Source: Luteolibacter pohnpeiensis
GTDB taxonomy: Bacteria > Verrucomicrobiota > Verrucomicrobiia > Verrucomicrobiales > Akkermansiaceae
Direction of reading: 5' to 3'
DNA length: 64,000 bases
Assembly: GCF_016595435.1 (NCBI RefSeq)
Contig: NZ_JAENIJ010000014.1
Coordinates: forward strand, 39,677 to 103,676
Shown: positions 1 to 8,394 of the stretch, piece by piece
Position numbering within the stretch: position 1 is the first letter of the stretch
How the letters are laid out: each line of letters opens with the position of its first letter
The notes under the pieces: model-generated
The model's database searches: none
Told to the model about the DNA's origin: nothing
What the model saw: the letters and a program-made list of their open reading frames with translations, nothing else
Translations under genes and position numbers: made by a program

Positions 1-1783
1 AACTGAATTGTGGACCGCCAGCGTCATGGCCGGTGGGCGGAATGTAGCGGGCCCGGACCTCGACTTGCTTTTGATGGTCGCCGAAGTTGCCAAATAGTTT
101 GAACTGAAATGCTTCGCCAAATCCGAGCTGCTGCGGATGCCCGGCGATTTCCAGGCCGACTTGAGGCAGCGTTTCTTCGTGAATCAGGCTCTGGCGGGCG
201 ATCGTGTGATTTCCTGCAGTATCTGTCGCAACCGCACGGATCTCGCTGCCGCCGTGGTTTTCCGGCAGGGTGACGCTGGAGCCATTGCCAACTTTGATCT
301 CGGTGGTGCCGGTGGTGAGCCACCAGTCGACGACGATTTTCTCATTTTCCGGGTCTTTGGCCTCGGTGACTTTGAAGGTGAGCGGGTCATCGCCTGCTGC
401 GATGCTCAAGGTCGGTGCCTGATCGGCATCGGCCGGAAGAAGCCGGAACACGCGGCCGTTTTGGTTGAACCACCATTCGGTGCCGTATTCGAGCATCACC
501 AGACTGCCATCCCGGTCCATTTGCAGATCGATTGGCAATTTGAAGCCGTCCGCGTAGGCGGTCAGGCTTTTGAGGGATTCGTCGTTTCCGAGCTCGGCTT
601 TCCAGATTTTTCCACGAATCCAATCGTAGGTGAGCAAGGTGTGGTCATCCTGCTTGGGAAGCATGTTGTACTTCCGAGTGGAGTCGTAATAGAAAACCGG
701 CCCAGCCATGGCATTTCGTCCGCCGGACCCGACCACTGGGAATTCCGGGCTATTGGCGTAAGGATACCAGATGAAGGCCGAATGAGCCGGTGGCAGGTTT
801 TTCAAGCCGGTGTTGCTGCGGCTGGGATTCACCGGCGCTGCGGGGTCGGTCATGGGACCCGGCTCATTTTTTGAAAAGTCGAAATAGGAATAAGATTTGT
901 TGTTCCCGACAAAGAATGGCCATCCGTAATTTCCGGCGGATTTCGCCTGGTTCACTTCATCGTAACCGCGTGGCCCGCGAGGGGTGTCGTTGCCGGCGTC
1001 CGGCCCGACTTCTCCCCAATAGAGCACATCGGTTTTGGGATCAATCGAGGTGCGGAAGGGGTTCCGACAGCCCATCACATAAATTTCCGGGCGGGTTTTG
1101 TCCGTTCCAGGTGGGAAAAGATTGCCCTTTGGGATTTCGTAGCCGTCTTCAGTCGGCTTGATGCGCAGGATTTTACCACGCAGGTCATTGGTGTTGCCAG
1201 CGCTGCGCATGGCATTGGCGAATTCGTGGCCTTCCCGATCATCGATCGGAGCGGAGCCGTCGCTCTCGAACGGGTTCGTGTTGTCGCCGACGCTGAGATA
1301 AAGCAATCCATCCGGACCAAAGGTGAGGCAGCCGCCGTGGTGACAAACCCGGTGGTCGCGGTAAAGCGGGATGTCGATCAGGATTTTCTCTGAGGAAAGG
1401 TCGAGCAGGCCATCCTTGAGGGTGAAACGGGAAAGCCGGTCGACGATCTGATCCGGTGGGCTGTAGTAGATGAAAACCCGCTGATTATGCACAAAATCCG
1501 GATCGAGCGCGATGCTCTGAAGACCGTCTTCCCGGGCGTAGTCGCTATCGGGATTGCTTTGGCGCAGCGCCTCGACAGGGATCTCGCCAATCTTGAAAAG
1601 TCCGCCAGTATCGGGATTCAAACGCAGCACCCGACCTTCCCGCTCGACGATGTAAATGTCTCCGGCGGGGGCAATCGCCAGTTTCATCGGGTCATGCAGG
1701 CCTTCGGCCAATGTCTGGCGCTGGAGCTGCTGGGCGAACGTGGAGCCGATGAGGAAAAACGGCAAGGCGAGGAGGGCTTTCAT
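1..1783 (-). CDS. PQQ-dependent sugar dehydrogenase-like protein, 3' end outside window
   Basis: The frame starts at ATG 1783 and stays open for about 594 residues to the window edge, so the C-terminus is missing. A signal peptide (MKALLALPFFLIGSTFAQ) points to the periplasm or outside. A glucose/sorbosone dehydrogenase beta-propeller follows, with GLHDP near residue 28, HHGG at 148-151 just before a GPDGLLYLSVGD strand, then RNPFR and NYGWPFF. These enzymes oxidise sugars or polyols with PQQ. After about residue 450 the sequence becomes Ig-like beta sequence (DPENEKIVVDWW). Similar Planctomycete/Verrucomicrobium proteins often carry a C-terminal cytochrome c, which cannot be checked here. 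Family is clear; substrate is unknown. Confidence 0.85.
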   Translation of the reverse strand, partial: MKALLALPFFLIGSTFAQQLQRQTLAEGLHDPMKLAIAPAGDIYIVEREGRVLRLNPDTGGLFKIGEIPVEALRQSNPDSDYAREDGLQSIALDPDFVHNQRVFIYYSPPDQIVDRLSRFTLKDGLLDLSSEKILIDIPLYRDHRVCHHGGCLTFGPDGLLYLSVGDNTNPFESDGSAPIDDREGHEFANAMRSAGNTNDLRGKILRIKPTEDGYEIPKGNLFPPGTDKTRPEIYVMGCRNPFRTSIDPKTDVLYWGEVGPDAGNDTPRGPRGYDEVNQAKSAGNYGWPFFVGNNKSYSYFDFSKNEPGPMTDPAAPVNPSRSNTGLKNLPPAHSAFIWYPYANSPEFPVVGSGGRNAMAGPVFYYDSTRKYNMLPKQDDHTLLTYDWIRGKIWKAELGNDESLKSLTAYADGFKLPIDLQMDRDGSLVMLEYGTEWWFNQNGRVFRLLPADADQAPTLSIAAGDDPLTFKVTEAKDPENEKIVVDWWLTTGTTEIKVGNGSSVTLPENHGGSEIRAVATDTAGNHTIARQSLIHEETLPQVGLEIAGHPQQLGFGEAFQFKLFGNFGDHQKQVEVRARYIPPTGHDAGGPQFS

Positions 1784-1820
1784 GATAAAACCTCTCCTAC
1801 GTGGGCCGCATTGCAATCTA

Positions 1821-3182
1821 TCAAATCTCGTAAGGCTCGCCGGGCTGCGGCACAATGATTTCGGTATCCGGCAAACGTGCTGCAATTTCTTGGCGGAACC
1901 ACTCGATCGCCGGTTCGTCGCCATGGACGAGGAAGGCTTTTTTCGGCCGCACTTTCACGATGTAATCGGCGATGGCCTCACGCGTCGAGTGGCCGCTGAA
2001 GTCGAAGGTTTTGACCTCGCAGTTCAATTTTACTTTCGGATAGGCCGGATCGAGCAGGATCTCATCGCCCGGTTGGGCAGCGCGGATGCGGCCGCCGGGG
2101 GATTCTGGATCCGCATAGCCGACAAAGAACAATCCGTGTTTTTTGTTCTCAAGCACGCCCATGCGGGCGAAATTGTTCGACACGGTTTTCTCCGTCATCA
2201 TGCCACTGGACAGCGCGTAGATGCAGCCGGGAAGAAATGGGATCGGGCCGGTGCGCTTGCGTTTTCCAGCCTCAATCTCCATGTCTTTCATGAAGCGGAA
2301 CCCCTGCATCTTGCGGCGTGAGGTTTTGCTGTGCCGGTCGTAAACCAGCGTCATCTTGGTGCTCAGGCCCCCGATGTAAACGGGCGTGGTTTTCGGGATG
2401 AGCCCTTCTTTTTTGAAGCGCTGCAACATCCCCAGGACTTCCTGAGTCTTACCCATGGCGAAAACCGGGATCAGCACAGAGCCGCGGCGTTCCAGCACGC
2501 CCTGGATCGCAGCCGCCAGCGCGTCCTCTTCGTCAGAGCGAGCGTAGTCGGGTCGCCGTGCGTGATCGCCCCGCGTGGTTTCCACGATCAGCGCGTCGAC
2601 CGGTTCTTCCGGGAACAATGCGCCTTTTTGGACCGTTGCGTCTTCGAAATTGACATCGCCGGTGTAGAAAATCGTTTTCCCATCGCCTTTGATCGTCATC
2701 CCGACCGATCCGAGAATATGCCCGGCATCGTGGAAAGTCGCCTTCAGCGTGCCATACTGGTCCAGCTCGAACGGGCGCTCAATGCCGCGCAACTCGTAGG
2801 TTTCGGTGATTTGATCCAGCTCCTTGTGGTCAAAAAGCGGGTATTCGGCGATGCCGAGTTCAATCCGCTTGGACTGCATGACATTGACCGAGTTATGCAG
2901 CAGGGCCGAGGAAAGCTCGGCCGTTTCCGGGGATAGGAAAACTTTCGCCTGTGGTTGCGATTCCAAAAACACGGGCAGTGTGCCGACGTGATCGAGGTGG
3001 GAATGGGAAATCACGATCGAATCGACGCTCCCCGGCTCCAAAAACTCAAAATGTGGCACGGCTTCATTGCCCTCATGCTTCGGGTGCATGCCGGCGTCCA
3101 AGACCACCCGTGCAGCGCTGGTTTCGATCAGATAGGAATTCGCACCGATTCCAGCGTGGCGGCAGAGGCTTTTAAAAATCAT
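1821..3182 (-). CDS. MBL-fold beta-CASP metallo-hydrolase (RNase J/CPSF-type)
   Basis: A 453-residue cytosolic protein with the metallo-beta-lactamase motif HSHLDH at residues 60-65, a second histidine in DAGHILGS, an Asp in YTGDVN, and the beta-CASP segments VETTRGDH and FDFSGHS, with a late VHGDEP motif. This architecture matches the CPSF73/YSH1-like exonuclease family, which cuts or trims RNA using two zinc ions. Ribonuclease function is inferred from the family. It ends 37 bp upstream of the sugar dehydrogenase start on the same strand and could be co-transcribed with it. The ATG at 3182 begins directly with the first MBL strand. Confidence 0.85.
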   Translation of the reverse strand: MIFKSLCRHAGIGANSYLIETSAARVVLDAGMHPKHEGNEAVPHFEFLEPGSVDSIVISHSHLDHVGTLPVFLESQPQAKVFLSPETAELSSALLHNSVNVMQSKRIELGIAEYPLFDHKELDQITETYELRGIERPFELDQYGTLKATFHDAGHILGSVGMTIKGDGKTIFYTGDVNFEDATVQKGALFPEEPVDALIVETTRGDHARRPDYARSDEEDALAAAIQGVLERRGSVLIPVFAMGKTQEVLGMLQRFKKEGLIPKTTPVYIGGLSTKMTLVYDRHSKTSRRKMQGFRFMKDMEIEAGKRKRTGPIPFLPGCIYALSSGMMTEKTVSNNFARMGVLENKKHGLFFVGYADPESPGGRIRAAQPGDEILLDPAYPKVKLNCEVKTFDFSGHSTREAIADYIVKVRPKKAFLVHGDEPAIEWFRQEIAARLPDTEIIVPQPGEPYEI

Positions 3183-3232
3183 AAGTATTCGGACGGATGC
3201 GGATCATGTGCGGCTTGGCTCGACCTGTCAAA

Positions 3233-3252
3233 CCTGAGGGGATTTCCTCAGG
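3233..3252. other. Short hairpin upstream of tRNA
   Basis: CCTGAGG and CCTCAGG form a perfect 7-bp stem around a 6-nt loop. It lies in the 158-bp gap between the MBL gene start and the tRNA. There is no T-run, so the role (operator, processing site or chance) is open. Confidence 0.3.
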
Positions 3253-3340
3253 ATTTGAGGTTTTGGAAGATTTCGATGGACAAAAGTCCGTCCTGCCGAT
3301 ACCCGGTTTGCCCCGGCGGCAAGAAACGCCGGAAATTGAT

Positions 3341-3415
<75 letters not shown>

Positions 3416-3534
3416 TCAATCCGCTTTGGCACCAGATTCGCCAATTTCAGTCCGCGACCGTTTGCGGATGATCAAAATGCCAGGCGTTTGATTTTTATGA
3501 CAACTGATTCACGGTTGTGGCGTAAGGCTCGATC

Positions 3535-4788
3535 ATGAAAAGCGTTCGGTTGAGTCAAATTCCATGGGTGCACGGCGCGTGGGGCACGGTTGCGATCGCG
3601 TCATTCGTCATCGGATCGCAAATGTTTCCGAAACACGGTGGGGCTGCGGATTCGTCACAGGACCACGCCGCGAATTCCGGCGGCTCTGGCTGGTTTGGTT
3701 CTGCAGGCCGCCGCGATACCGATGGCTCATCGGACAAACGATCCGCCCGCCTGGGAGATCGGGCTTCTTTTTCTCAGGATCGGGCGGCCGTGGTGCTCAC
3801 CGGTCGCGATATTGAGGATCTCGGCGAAACGTTTCGTAAAGCCGGCAGCCCGATTGAGCGGCGGCTTGCCTTTGACAAACTTCTGCAGGGCCTGACTGCG
3901 GAAAACGCGACATTGATCCGCGAGCAAATCGCCGATCTTCCCGATAATAGCCCGGAATTCCGTGAATTTCACTACGCATGGGGGGCGATTGGTGGCGCAA
4001 AAGCCGTCGCTTTCGGGGCGGATACCGACAAGAACGACATGACCGCGACGATCGCCGGTTGGGCCAGCGCGGATTCACACGCGGCGATCGAGTGGCTCAA
4101 TGGCCTCGCAGATGATCCTTCGCTCTCAAAACTTTTCGCCGACAAAGGAATCGATGTCGAACAGATGAAAAACCGCCTCATGATCGGCGTGGTGTATGGA
4201 TTGAGCGATTCCGATCCACAGGCCGCTTCGGATTTGGTGCTCCAGCGCGCGCAGGATGGAGACGGTCGGGCCAATTGGATGATGGGGATGGTAGCTGAGA
4301 AAATGCTGCGCAGTGAAGATACGCAGGCCGCCGCCGAATGGGCTCAGGATTTGCCACCTGGCACAGCGCGGGCTGCAGCATTGAGCAAAATTGCAGAAAG
4401 TTATTCGCGAGAAGATCCACAGCAAACCGTGCAGTGGCTCGAATCGATTCCTGGCGGCGAAGATACTTCGAACGCCATGCAATCCGCCTTTGCCGACTGG
4501 GCACGCAAAAATCCGGAAGCATCCGGCGAATACATCAACCAGATGCCCGCATCTTCGCAAAAAGATTGGGCGATCAATGGCTTCGCAACCAATGTCGTCG
4601 GCAAAGATCCACAAACGGCGATCGCCTGGGCAAACTCGGTGCAGGACCCGAAAGTCCGCGAGGACACGCTGATCCGCACCGGACAAATTTATTACCATCG
4701 TGTCGATAAGGAGGCCGCGAAAAACTGGTTGGCAACCAGCGGGCTTTCTCCTGAAGCGCAGGAGCAAATCATCCACCCGCGGCGTTAA
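3535..4788 (+). CDS. Membrane-anchored alpha-helical repeat protein
   Basis: A 417-residue protein with an N-terminal hydrophobic segment (about residues 15-30) that could be a signal anchor, then a Gly/Ser/Asp-rich linker to about residue 80. The rest is helical. From about residue 170 it shows degenerate units of about 33-36 residues with a recurring pattern 'DPQxAxxW...LPxGxxRxxA', for example DPQQTVQWLESIPGG and DPQTAIAWANSVQDP. This resembles TPR/Sel1-type solenoids. No catalytic motif is seen. It probably works as a scaffold on the periplasmic face. I do not recognise a named family. It is a single gene with a hairpin just past its stop. Confidence 0.75.
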   Translation: MKSVRLSQIPWVHGAWGTVAIASFVIGSQMFPKHGGAADSSQDHAANSGGSGWFGSAGRRDTDGSSDKRSARLGDRASFSQDRAAVVLTGRDIEDLGETFRKAGSPIERRLAFDKLLQGLTAENATLIREQIADLPDNSPEFREFHYAWGAIGGAKAVAFGADTDKNDMTATIAGWASADSHAAIEWLNGLADDPSLSKLFADKGIDVEQMKNRLMIGVVYGLSDSDPQAASDLVLQRAQDGDGRANWMMGMVAEKMLRSEDTQAAAEWAQDLPPGTARAAALSKIAESYSREDPQQTVQWLESIPGGEDTSNAMQSAFADWARKNPEASGEYINQMPASSQKDWAINGFATNVVGKDPQTAIAWANSVQDPKVREDTLIRTGQIYYHRVDKEAAKNWLATSGLSPEAQEQIIHPRR

Positions 4789-4799
4789 GTTTCGCCAAT

Positions 4800-4824
4800 C
4801 GCAAGAACCGGAGTTTTTCTTGCG
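4800..4824 (+). terminator. Possible terminator after the repeat protein
   Basis: CGCAAGAA and TTCTTGCG form a perfect 8-bp stem with a 9-nt loop, 12 bp past the stop codon. No downstream T-run follows, so Rho-independent termination is uncertain. Confidence 0.35.
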
Positions 4825-4847
4825 CTGAAATGGGCTAGGTTTCATCC

Positions 4848-5717
4848 ATGGATGTGAAAGTCATGGGCGAGACCCGCTCAACATTTCAGGTGGATTCGCC
4901 ACATGCCGCAGTGATCGCGAAGGTTTGCCGAATGATCGATCAGGCGACGGAGGCCCCTTGCCTGGAGGAGCTGGCTGAGGCGGCGGGATTGAGCCCGCAT
5001 CATTTCCATCGGGTCTTCAAAAAACTCGTGGGTCTGACTCCCAAAGCTTATGCCAATGGGGTGCGTGCGGAAAAACTCCGATCGGCACTCACCACGCGAA
5101 GCACGGTGACGGAAGCGATTTATGAGGCGGGGTTTAATTCCAGTGGGCGATTTTACGAACAGTCGAAGCAGACGCTCGGGATGGATGCGAAGCGTTACCG
5201 GGCGGGTGGCAAAGACGAGATGATCCGATTCGCGATCGGGCAATGTTCGCTCGGAGCGGTTCTGGCGGCGTCATCGGCGAAAGGCGTTTGCTGTATTTTG
5301 TTAGGCGATGATCCGGGGCAGTTGTTAGAGCAATTGCAGGACCGATTTCCCTGCGCGGAACTGGTGGGTGGCGATCCGGATTATGAGCAAACCATGGCTT
5401 TGATCATCGGCTTCGTGGATGCCCCGCGGATCGGGCTTTCTTTGCCGCTGGACATTCGCGGAACATCCTTCCAGCGACGGGTTTGGCAAGCACTGAGGGA
5501 TATTCCAGCCGGTGTGACGATGAGTTATCGCGACATTGCTGAAAAAATCGGCTCGCCGAAAAGTTGCCGTGCGGTGGCAGGCGCGTGTGCCGCCAATCCT
5601 CTTGCGGTGGCGATCCCGTGTCATCGTGTGGTGAGGACTGATGGTGAACTTTCCGGCTATCGCTGGGGAGTTCAACGCAAGCGCGCATTGCTGGATCGCG
5701 AAGGCGAAGACTCCTAA
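4848..5717 (+). CDS. ada: Ada-like AraC-type regulator / O6-methylguanine-DNA methyltransferase
   Basis: A 289-residue fusion of an AraC-type double helix-turn-helix (about 25-118; LEELAEAAGLSPHHFHRVFK, then VTEAIYEAGFNSSGRFYE) and an Ogt-type methyltransferase (about 125-285). The methyl-accepting Cys258 sits in PCHRV, and the arginine-finger region RAVAGA is present. It removes methyl groups from O6-methylguanine. The N-terminal Zn domain of E. coli Ada, which holds the methyl-phosphotriester sensor cysteine, is absent, because the HTH begins almost at the N-terminus. alkB follows 4 bp downstream, so the pair forms a small alkylation-repair operon. Confidence 0.9.
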   Translation: MDVKVMGETRSTFQVDSPHAAVIAKVCRMIDQATEAPCLEELAEAAGLSPHHFHRVFKKLVGLTPKAYANGVRAEKLRSALTTRSTVTEAIYEAGFNSSGRFYEQSKQTLGMDAKRYRAGGKDEMIRFAIGQCSLGAVLAASSAKGVCCILLGDDPGQLLEQLQDRFPCAELVGGDPDYEQTMALIIGFVDAPRIGLSLPLDIRGTSFQRRVWQALRDIPAGVTMSYRDIAEKIGSPKSCRAVAGACAANPLAVAIPCHRVVRTDGELSGYRWGVQRKRALLDREGEDS

Positions 5718-5721
5718 TCAG

Positions 5722-6327
5722 ATGGACCTTTTTTCACCGGACCCCGCAGCCAATTTTCTTCCTCATGACGGGGTCGTGAATGATTACGGTCGGCTTTTGG
5801 ATGGGAGCGATGCTGATTTCTATTTTGACCGGCTTTTCAAAACCATCCCGTGGCAACATGATGAGGCTGTCATCTTCGGCAAGCACATCGTGACCGCCAG
5901 AAAGGTGGCATGGTATGGTGATGCGAATTTTTCCTACACCTATTCAGGCAGAACCAAGCATGCCTTGCCTTGGATAGTTGAGCTGACTCAATTAAAGCAA
6001 TTGGTCGAGGATCGGACTGGGATTGCTTACAATTCGTGTCTGCTCAACTTATATCATGACGGCAACGAGGGCATGGCTTGGCACAGTGATGATGAACGGT
6101 CGCTGAAGCGTGGGAGCGGCATCGCTTCCTTGAGTTTCGGCGCCGAGCGTAAATTTTCATTCCGCCACAAGATCACCAAGGAAACCCTATCTCTGATTCT
6201 CGGACACGGTGCTCTTCTGGTGATGAAAGGAGAAACCCAAACGCACTGGCATCACTGCATTCCCAAGTCCAAAAAAGTGCTGACCCCAAGAATCAACCTG
6301 ACCTTCCGCTCCATGGCCGGAAGCTAA
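5722..6327 (+). CDS. alkB: AlkB-like 2-oxoglutarate/Fe(II) dioxygenase (DNA repair)
   Basis: A 201-residue protein that oxidatively removes methyl groups from N1-methyladenine and N3-methylcytosine. The iron-binding HxD is in MAWHSDDE, the distal His in THWHHCIPK, and the 2-oxoglutarate-binding arginines in PRINLTFR. NLYHDGNEGMAWH is typical of the ALKBH2/3-like branch. The start ATG at 5722 was chosen because it lies 4 bp past the ada stop; an upstream in-frame ATG at 5641 would overlap ada by about 75 bp. It ends in a 4-bp convergent overlap with the next gene. Confidence 0.9.
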   Translation: MDLFSPDPAANFLPHDGVVNDYGRLLDGSDADFYFDRLFKTIPWQHDEAVIFGKHIVTARKVAWYGDANFSYTYSGRTKHALPWIVELTQLKQLVEDRTGIAYNSCLLNLYHDGNEGMAWHSDDERSLKRGSGIASLSFGAERKFSFRHKITKETLSLILGHGALLVMKGETQTHWHHCIPKSKKVLTPRINLTFRSMAGS

Positions 6328-7418
6328 GTCGCAGGGGTGAAATTGAATGGGCGTAGTGCTAATCCCCCGCAGTCACTGCAGGTTGCAGCCTTCAGCAGAT
6401 AGAGCGAGTGACATCTTGGGCAATAAGCATTTGCTTCAGGATCGTTTTCGTTGGTCGGGGGAATATCGTAGTCGGCACACGATTTGCCGAATTGAGACAG
6501 TGCCCGATCCATGAGTGGGCGGAGCGCCGCGCAACGGAGTGCGTCGGATTGATCCTGCAAGTGAGGAAACAATAACTTGCGGGAAAACTCGGCAAGCCAT
6601 CGGTTCTCCGTATCCCCTGAAGACAAGATAAGCGCCGCAGGATGGGTGCTGGCCATGGCATGGACGGCCGTCATTTCGATAGCCCGCATCGCATGAAACG
6701 GCACCACGAGACACAGCCACGCGTCAGTCCTGATTTCTGATTTGAGCTTCGGATAGACGCGACTTGAGATCCACCAAAGTCTGGCGGCAATCATCCACAT
6801 CAGTAGCCAAATATAGGCGGCCAGCCCGATCAGGGCGAATTGATCAAGAAGCAGATAGGCGGCTGGAAGGGCGACGAATATGCCGATTGTTAGAAGTCCA
6901 ACCATCAAGACCAGCGGCTCGAAACATAGCCGCCAGCGTTGCCATTCCCGCTTCGCGCGGGTGGGGGAGAGTGCCTGGTTCCACTGCGCAAGAACCGCCG
7001 TTGAAACTGACTCGCCGAGCATCTTGCCCTGCCTCAGTCGGTCCAGTGCTCTCGGTGATGATATCCTGATTTTTTCTCCACACACCGAAATCGAATTGGC
7101 CGATTCATGGAGATCTGCCCAATCTCTGACTTCAACTGCGGAGCATGTTTCGTCGGTGTTTTGGCTAAGAAATTGTCCGTGTTCATCGACCAAAAGTGGC
7201 GGCGACTGACAAGGCGCGATGCCGATGTCAGGAAGGAACGGACGAAGGAAAACGAGGCCAAGGCGCGGTGTCGCCAGCAAATTGCCGGGTCGGATCACCT
7301 TCCAGCTTTTTTTGAACCAGCGGCGTCGGAGTATGACAGCCCTTCTGGGAAGCCATAGGCTGGATTCCCAGAGATAGATCAGTAATGCGACGACGATGAG
7401 TTTGGCGAAATCCGGCAT
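6324..7418 (-). CDS. Membrane protein with C-terminal zinc ribbon, unknown function
   Basis: A 364-residue protein. It has a short N-terminal hydrophobic stretch, a cytosolic segment with a DEHGQFLS patch, and a pair of strong transmembrane helices at about 190-235. A region near 250-300 resembles a peptidase-like 'HAMRAIEMTAVHAMASTHPA' helix. It ends in a four-cysteine zinc ribbon (YCPRCHSLYLL ... CSDCGG). I recognise no named family. It starts 8 bp after the DUF2167 gene, so the two are probably co-transcribed and may act together at the inner membrane. Confidence 0.7.
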   Translation of the reverse strand: MPDFAKLIVVALLIYLWESSLWLPRRAVILRRRWFKKSWKVIRPGNLLATPRLGLVFLRPFLPDIGIAPCQSPPLLVDEHGQFLSQNTDETCSAVEVRDWADLHESANSISVCGEKIRISSPRALDRLRQGKMLGESVSTAVLAQWNQALSPTRAKREWQRWRLCFEPLVLMVGLLTIGIFVALPAAYLLLDQFALIGLAAYIWLLMWMIAARLWWISSRVYPKLKSEIRTDAWLCLVVPFHAMRAIEMTAVHAMASTHPAALILSSGDTENRWLAEFSRKLLFPHLQDQSDALRCAALRPLMDRALSQFGKSCADYDIPPTNENDPEANAYCPRCHSLYLLKAATCSDCGGLALRPFNFTPAT

Positions 7419-7426
7419 GGATGCCG

Positions 7427-8320
7427 TTAGATGGATTCTTGCTTTTTGCCGCGGATGATGCGCTTGATCATCGTTCCGATGGCGACAAGCCCAGCAGCGA
7501 TGGGTTTCCAGAGTTTTGCCAACAAGCCGGTTTTTGCGGCAGCCAACAAGGTGCCACCTACGATGAGGCCCGTAAGTCCATATTTCGCCACTTTGTCACC
7601 TTTGGTGAAGGCCGCATAGGACTCCTCCTTCTTGAAAGTGAATCCTTTCAACAGTTTTTCATATTGCGGAACGACTGTGGAAAGTTGCTCCTCGGAGCAC
7701 ACCAAAACCACATCCATGACTCCCCTCCGTCCGAGAAGTTTGGTTTTATAGTTAATGGTGTCCGTGCCATCACTACTATGCAGCTTGATCGCCCATTCCA
7801 GATTTTTAGTATCCGGGTTATAGAATGGAGGGGTGTGCCAGCCGACGACGGTCAAGGTTGGCGATCCTCTTTCCCTGAGCATTTTGTTAGCCGCTTTCTG
7901 GTTCTCGCGGAGTTGTTTCAGGATCTCATCCGCATCGAGTTTATCTTTTTCGTTGTCTTTGACGTAACCGACCTCGTCGAACTCAAATTCCGCAAACCAG
8001 CTAAAGTCCATTGGCGAAAGGTAACCAAGCTCAGCTCCACTGGTGAGGTTCCCGTATTCTCTCATCAGCTTGATGGTGCCATCGGCTCCTGTGAAACAGT
8101 AACCATCAGGAATTTCAATCTGGGCCATGGTGCCGATTGGCGAAGTTCCTTCGGTTTTCCAATCGATCGACTGGATCAATTTGACCAATTTGTCCTCCTC
8201 TGGAGCCGCTTGCTCAGTGGCTGGTTGCTGGGCATCTTCCTCCGCTTGGGCATGGGCGAGTGATGGAATTGCCAGTGAGAATACGGCGCAGAATAGGAGT
8301 GGGAGGTTTCGCAATTGCAT
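7427..8320 (-). CDS. DUF2167-family membrane protein
   Basis: A 297-residue protein with a signal peptide (about residues 1-24, ending ...SLAHAQA). A DUF2167 body follows: GYCFTGADGTIKLM, GYLSPMDFSWFAEFEFDEVGYVKD and VVGWHTPPFYNPDTKNLEWA. Two hydrophobic helices at about 250-285 precede a basic tail. The family is widespread in proteobacteria and Verrucomicrobia and its role is not established; some members lie near stress or envelope genes. It is the first gene of a two-gene operon with the zinc-ribbon membrane protein. Confidence 0.85.
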   Translation of the reverse strand: MQLRNLPLLFCAVFSLAIPSLAHAQAEEDAQQPATEQAAPEEDKLVKLIQSIDWKTEGTSPIGTMAQIEIPDGYCFTGADGTIKLMREYGNLTSGAELGYLSPMDFSWFAEFEFDEVGYVKDNEKDKLDADEILKQLRENQKAANKMLRERGSPTLTVVGWHTPPFYNPDTKNLEWAIKLHSSDGTDTINYKTKLLGRRGVMDVVLVCSEEQLSTVVPQYEKLLKGFTFKKEESYAAFTKGDKVAKYGLTGLIVGGTLLAAAKTGLLAKLWKPIAAGLVAIGTMIKRIIRGKKQESI

Positions 8321-8353
8321 GGCTTGATACGGTTTCTGGTTGAAACAGCGGAA

Positions 8354-8373
8354 AGCTTGCGACTTGGCAAGCT
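8354..8373 (-). terminator. Possible terminator of the efflux operon
   Basis: AGCTTGC and GCAAGCT form a perfect 7-bp stem with a 6-nt loop, 21 bp past the HlyD stop on the minus strand. It also lies upstream of the DUF2167 gene, so it could instead be an operator. The T-run is weak (TTCC). Confidence 0.35.
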
Positions 8374-8394
8374 ACAATCGCCTCCCATCGAACT

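Noticed and set aside
137..874. 245-codon plus-strand frame at the left edge
   Set aside because: It lies antisense to the sugar dehydrogenase, whose frame has a signal peptide and family motifs across the same bases.
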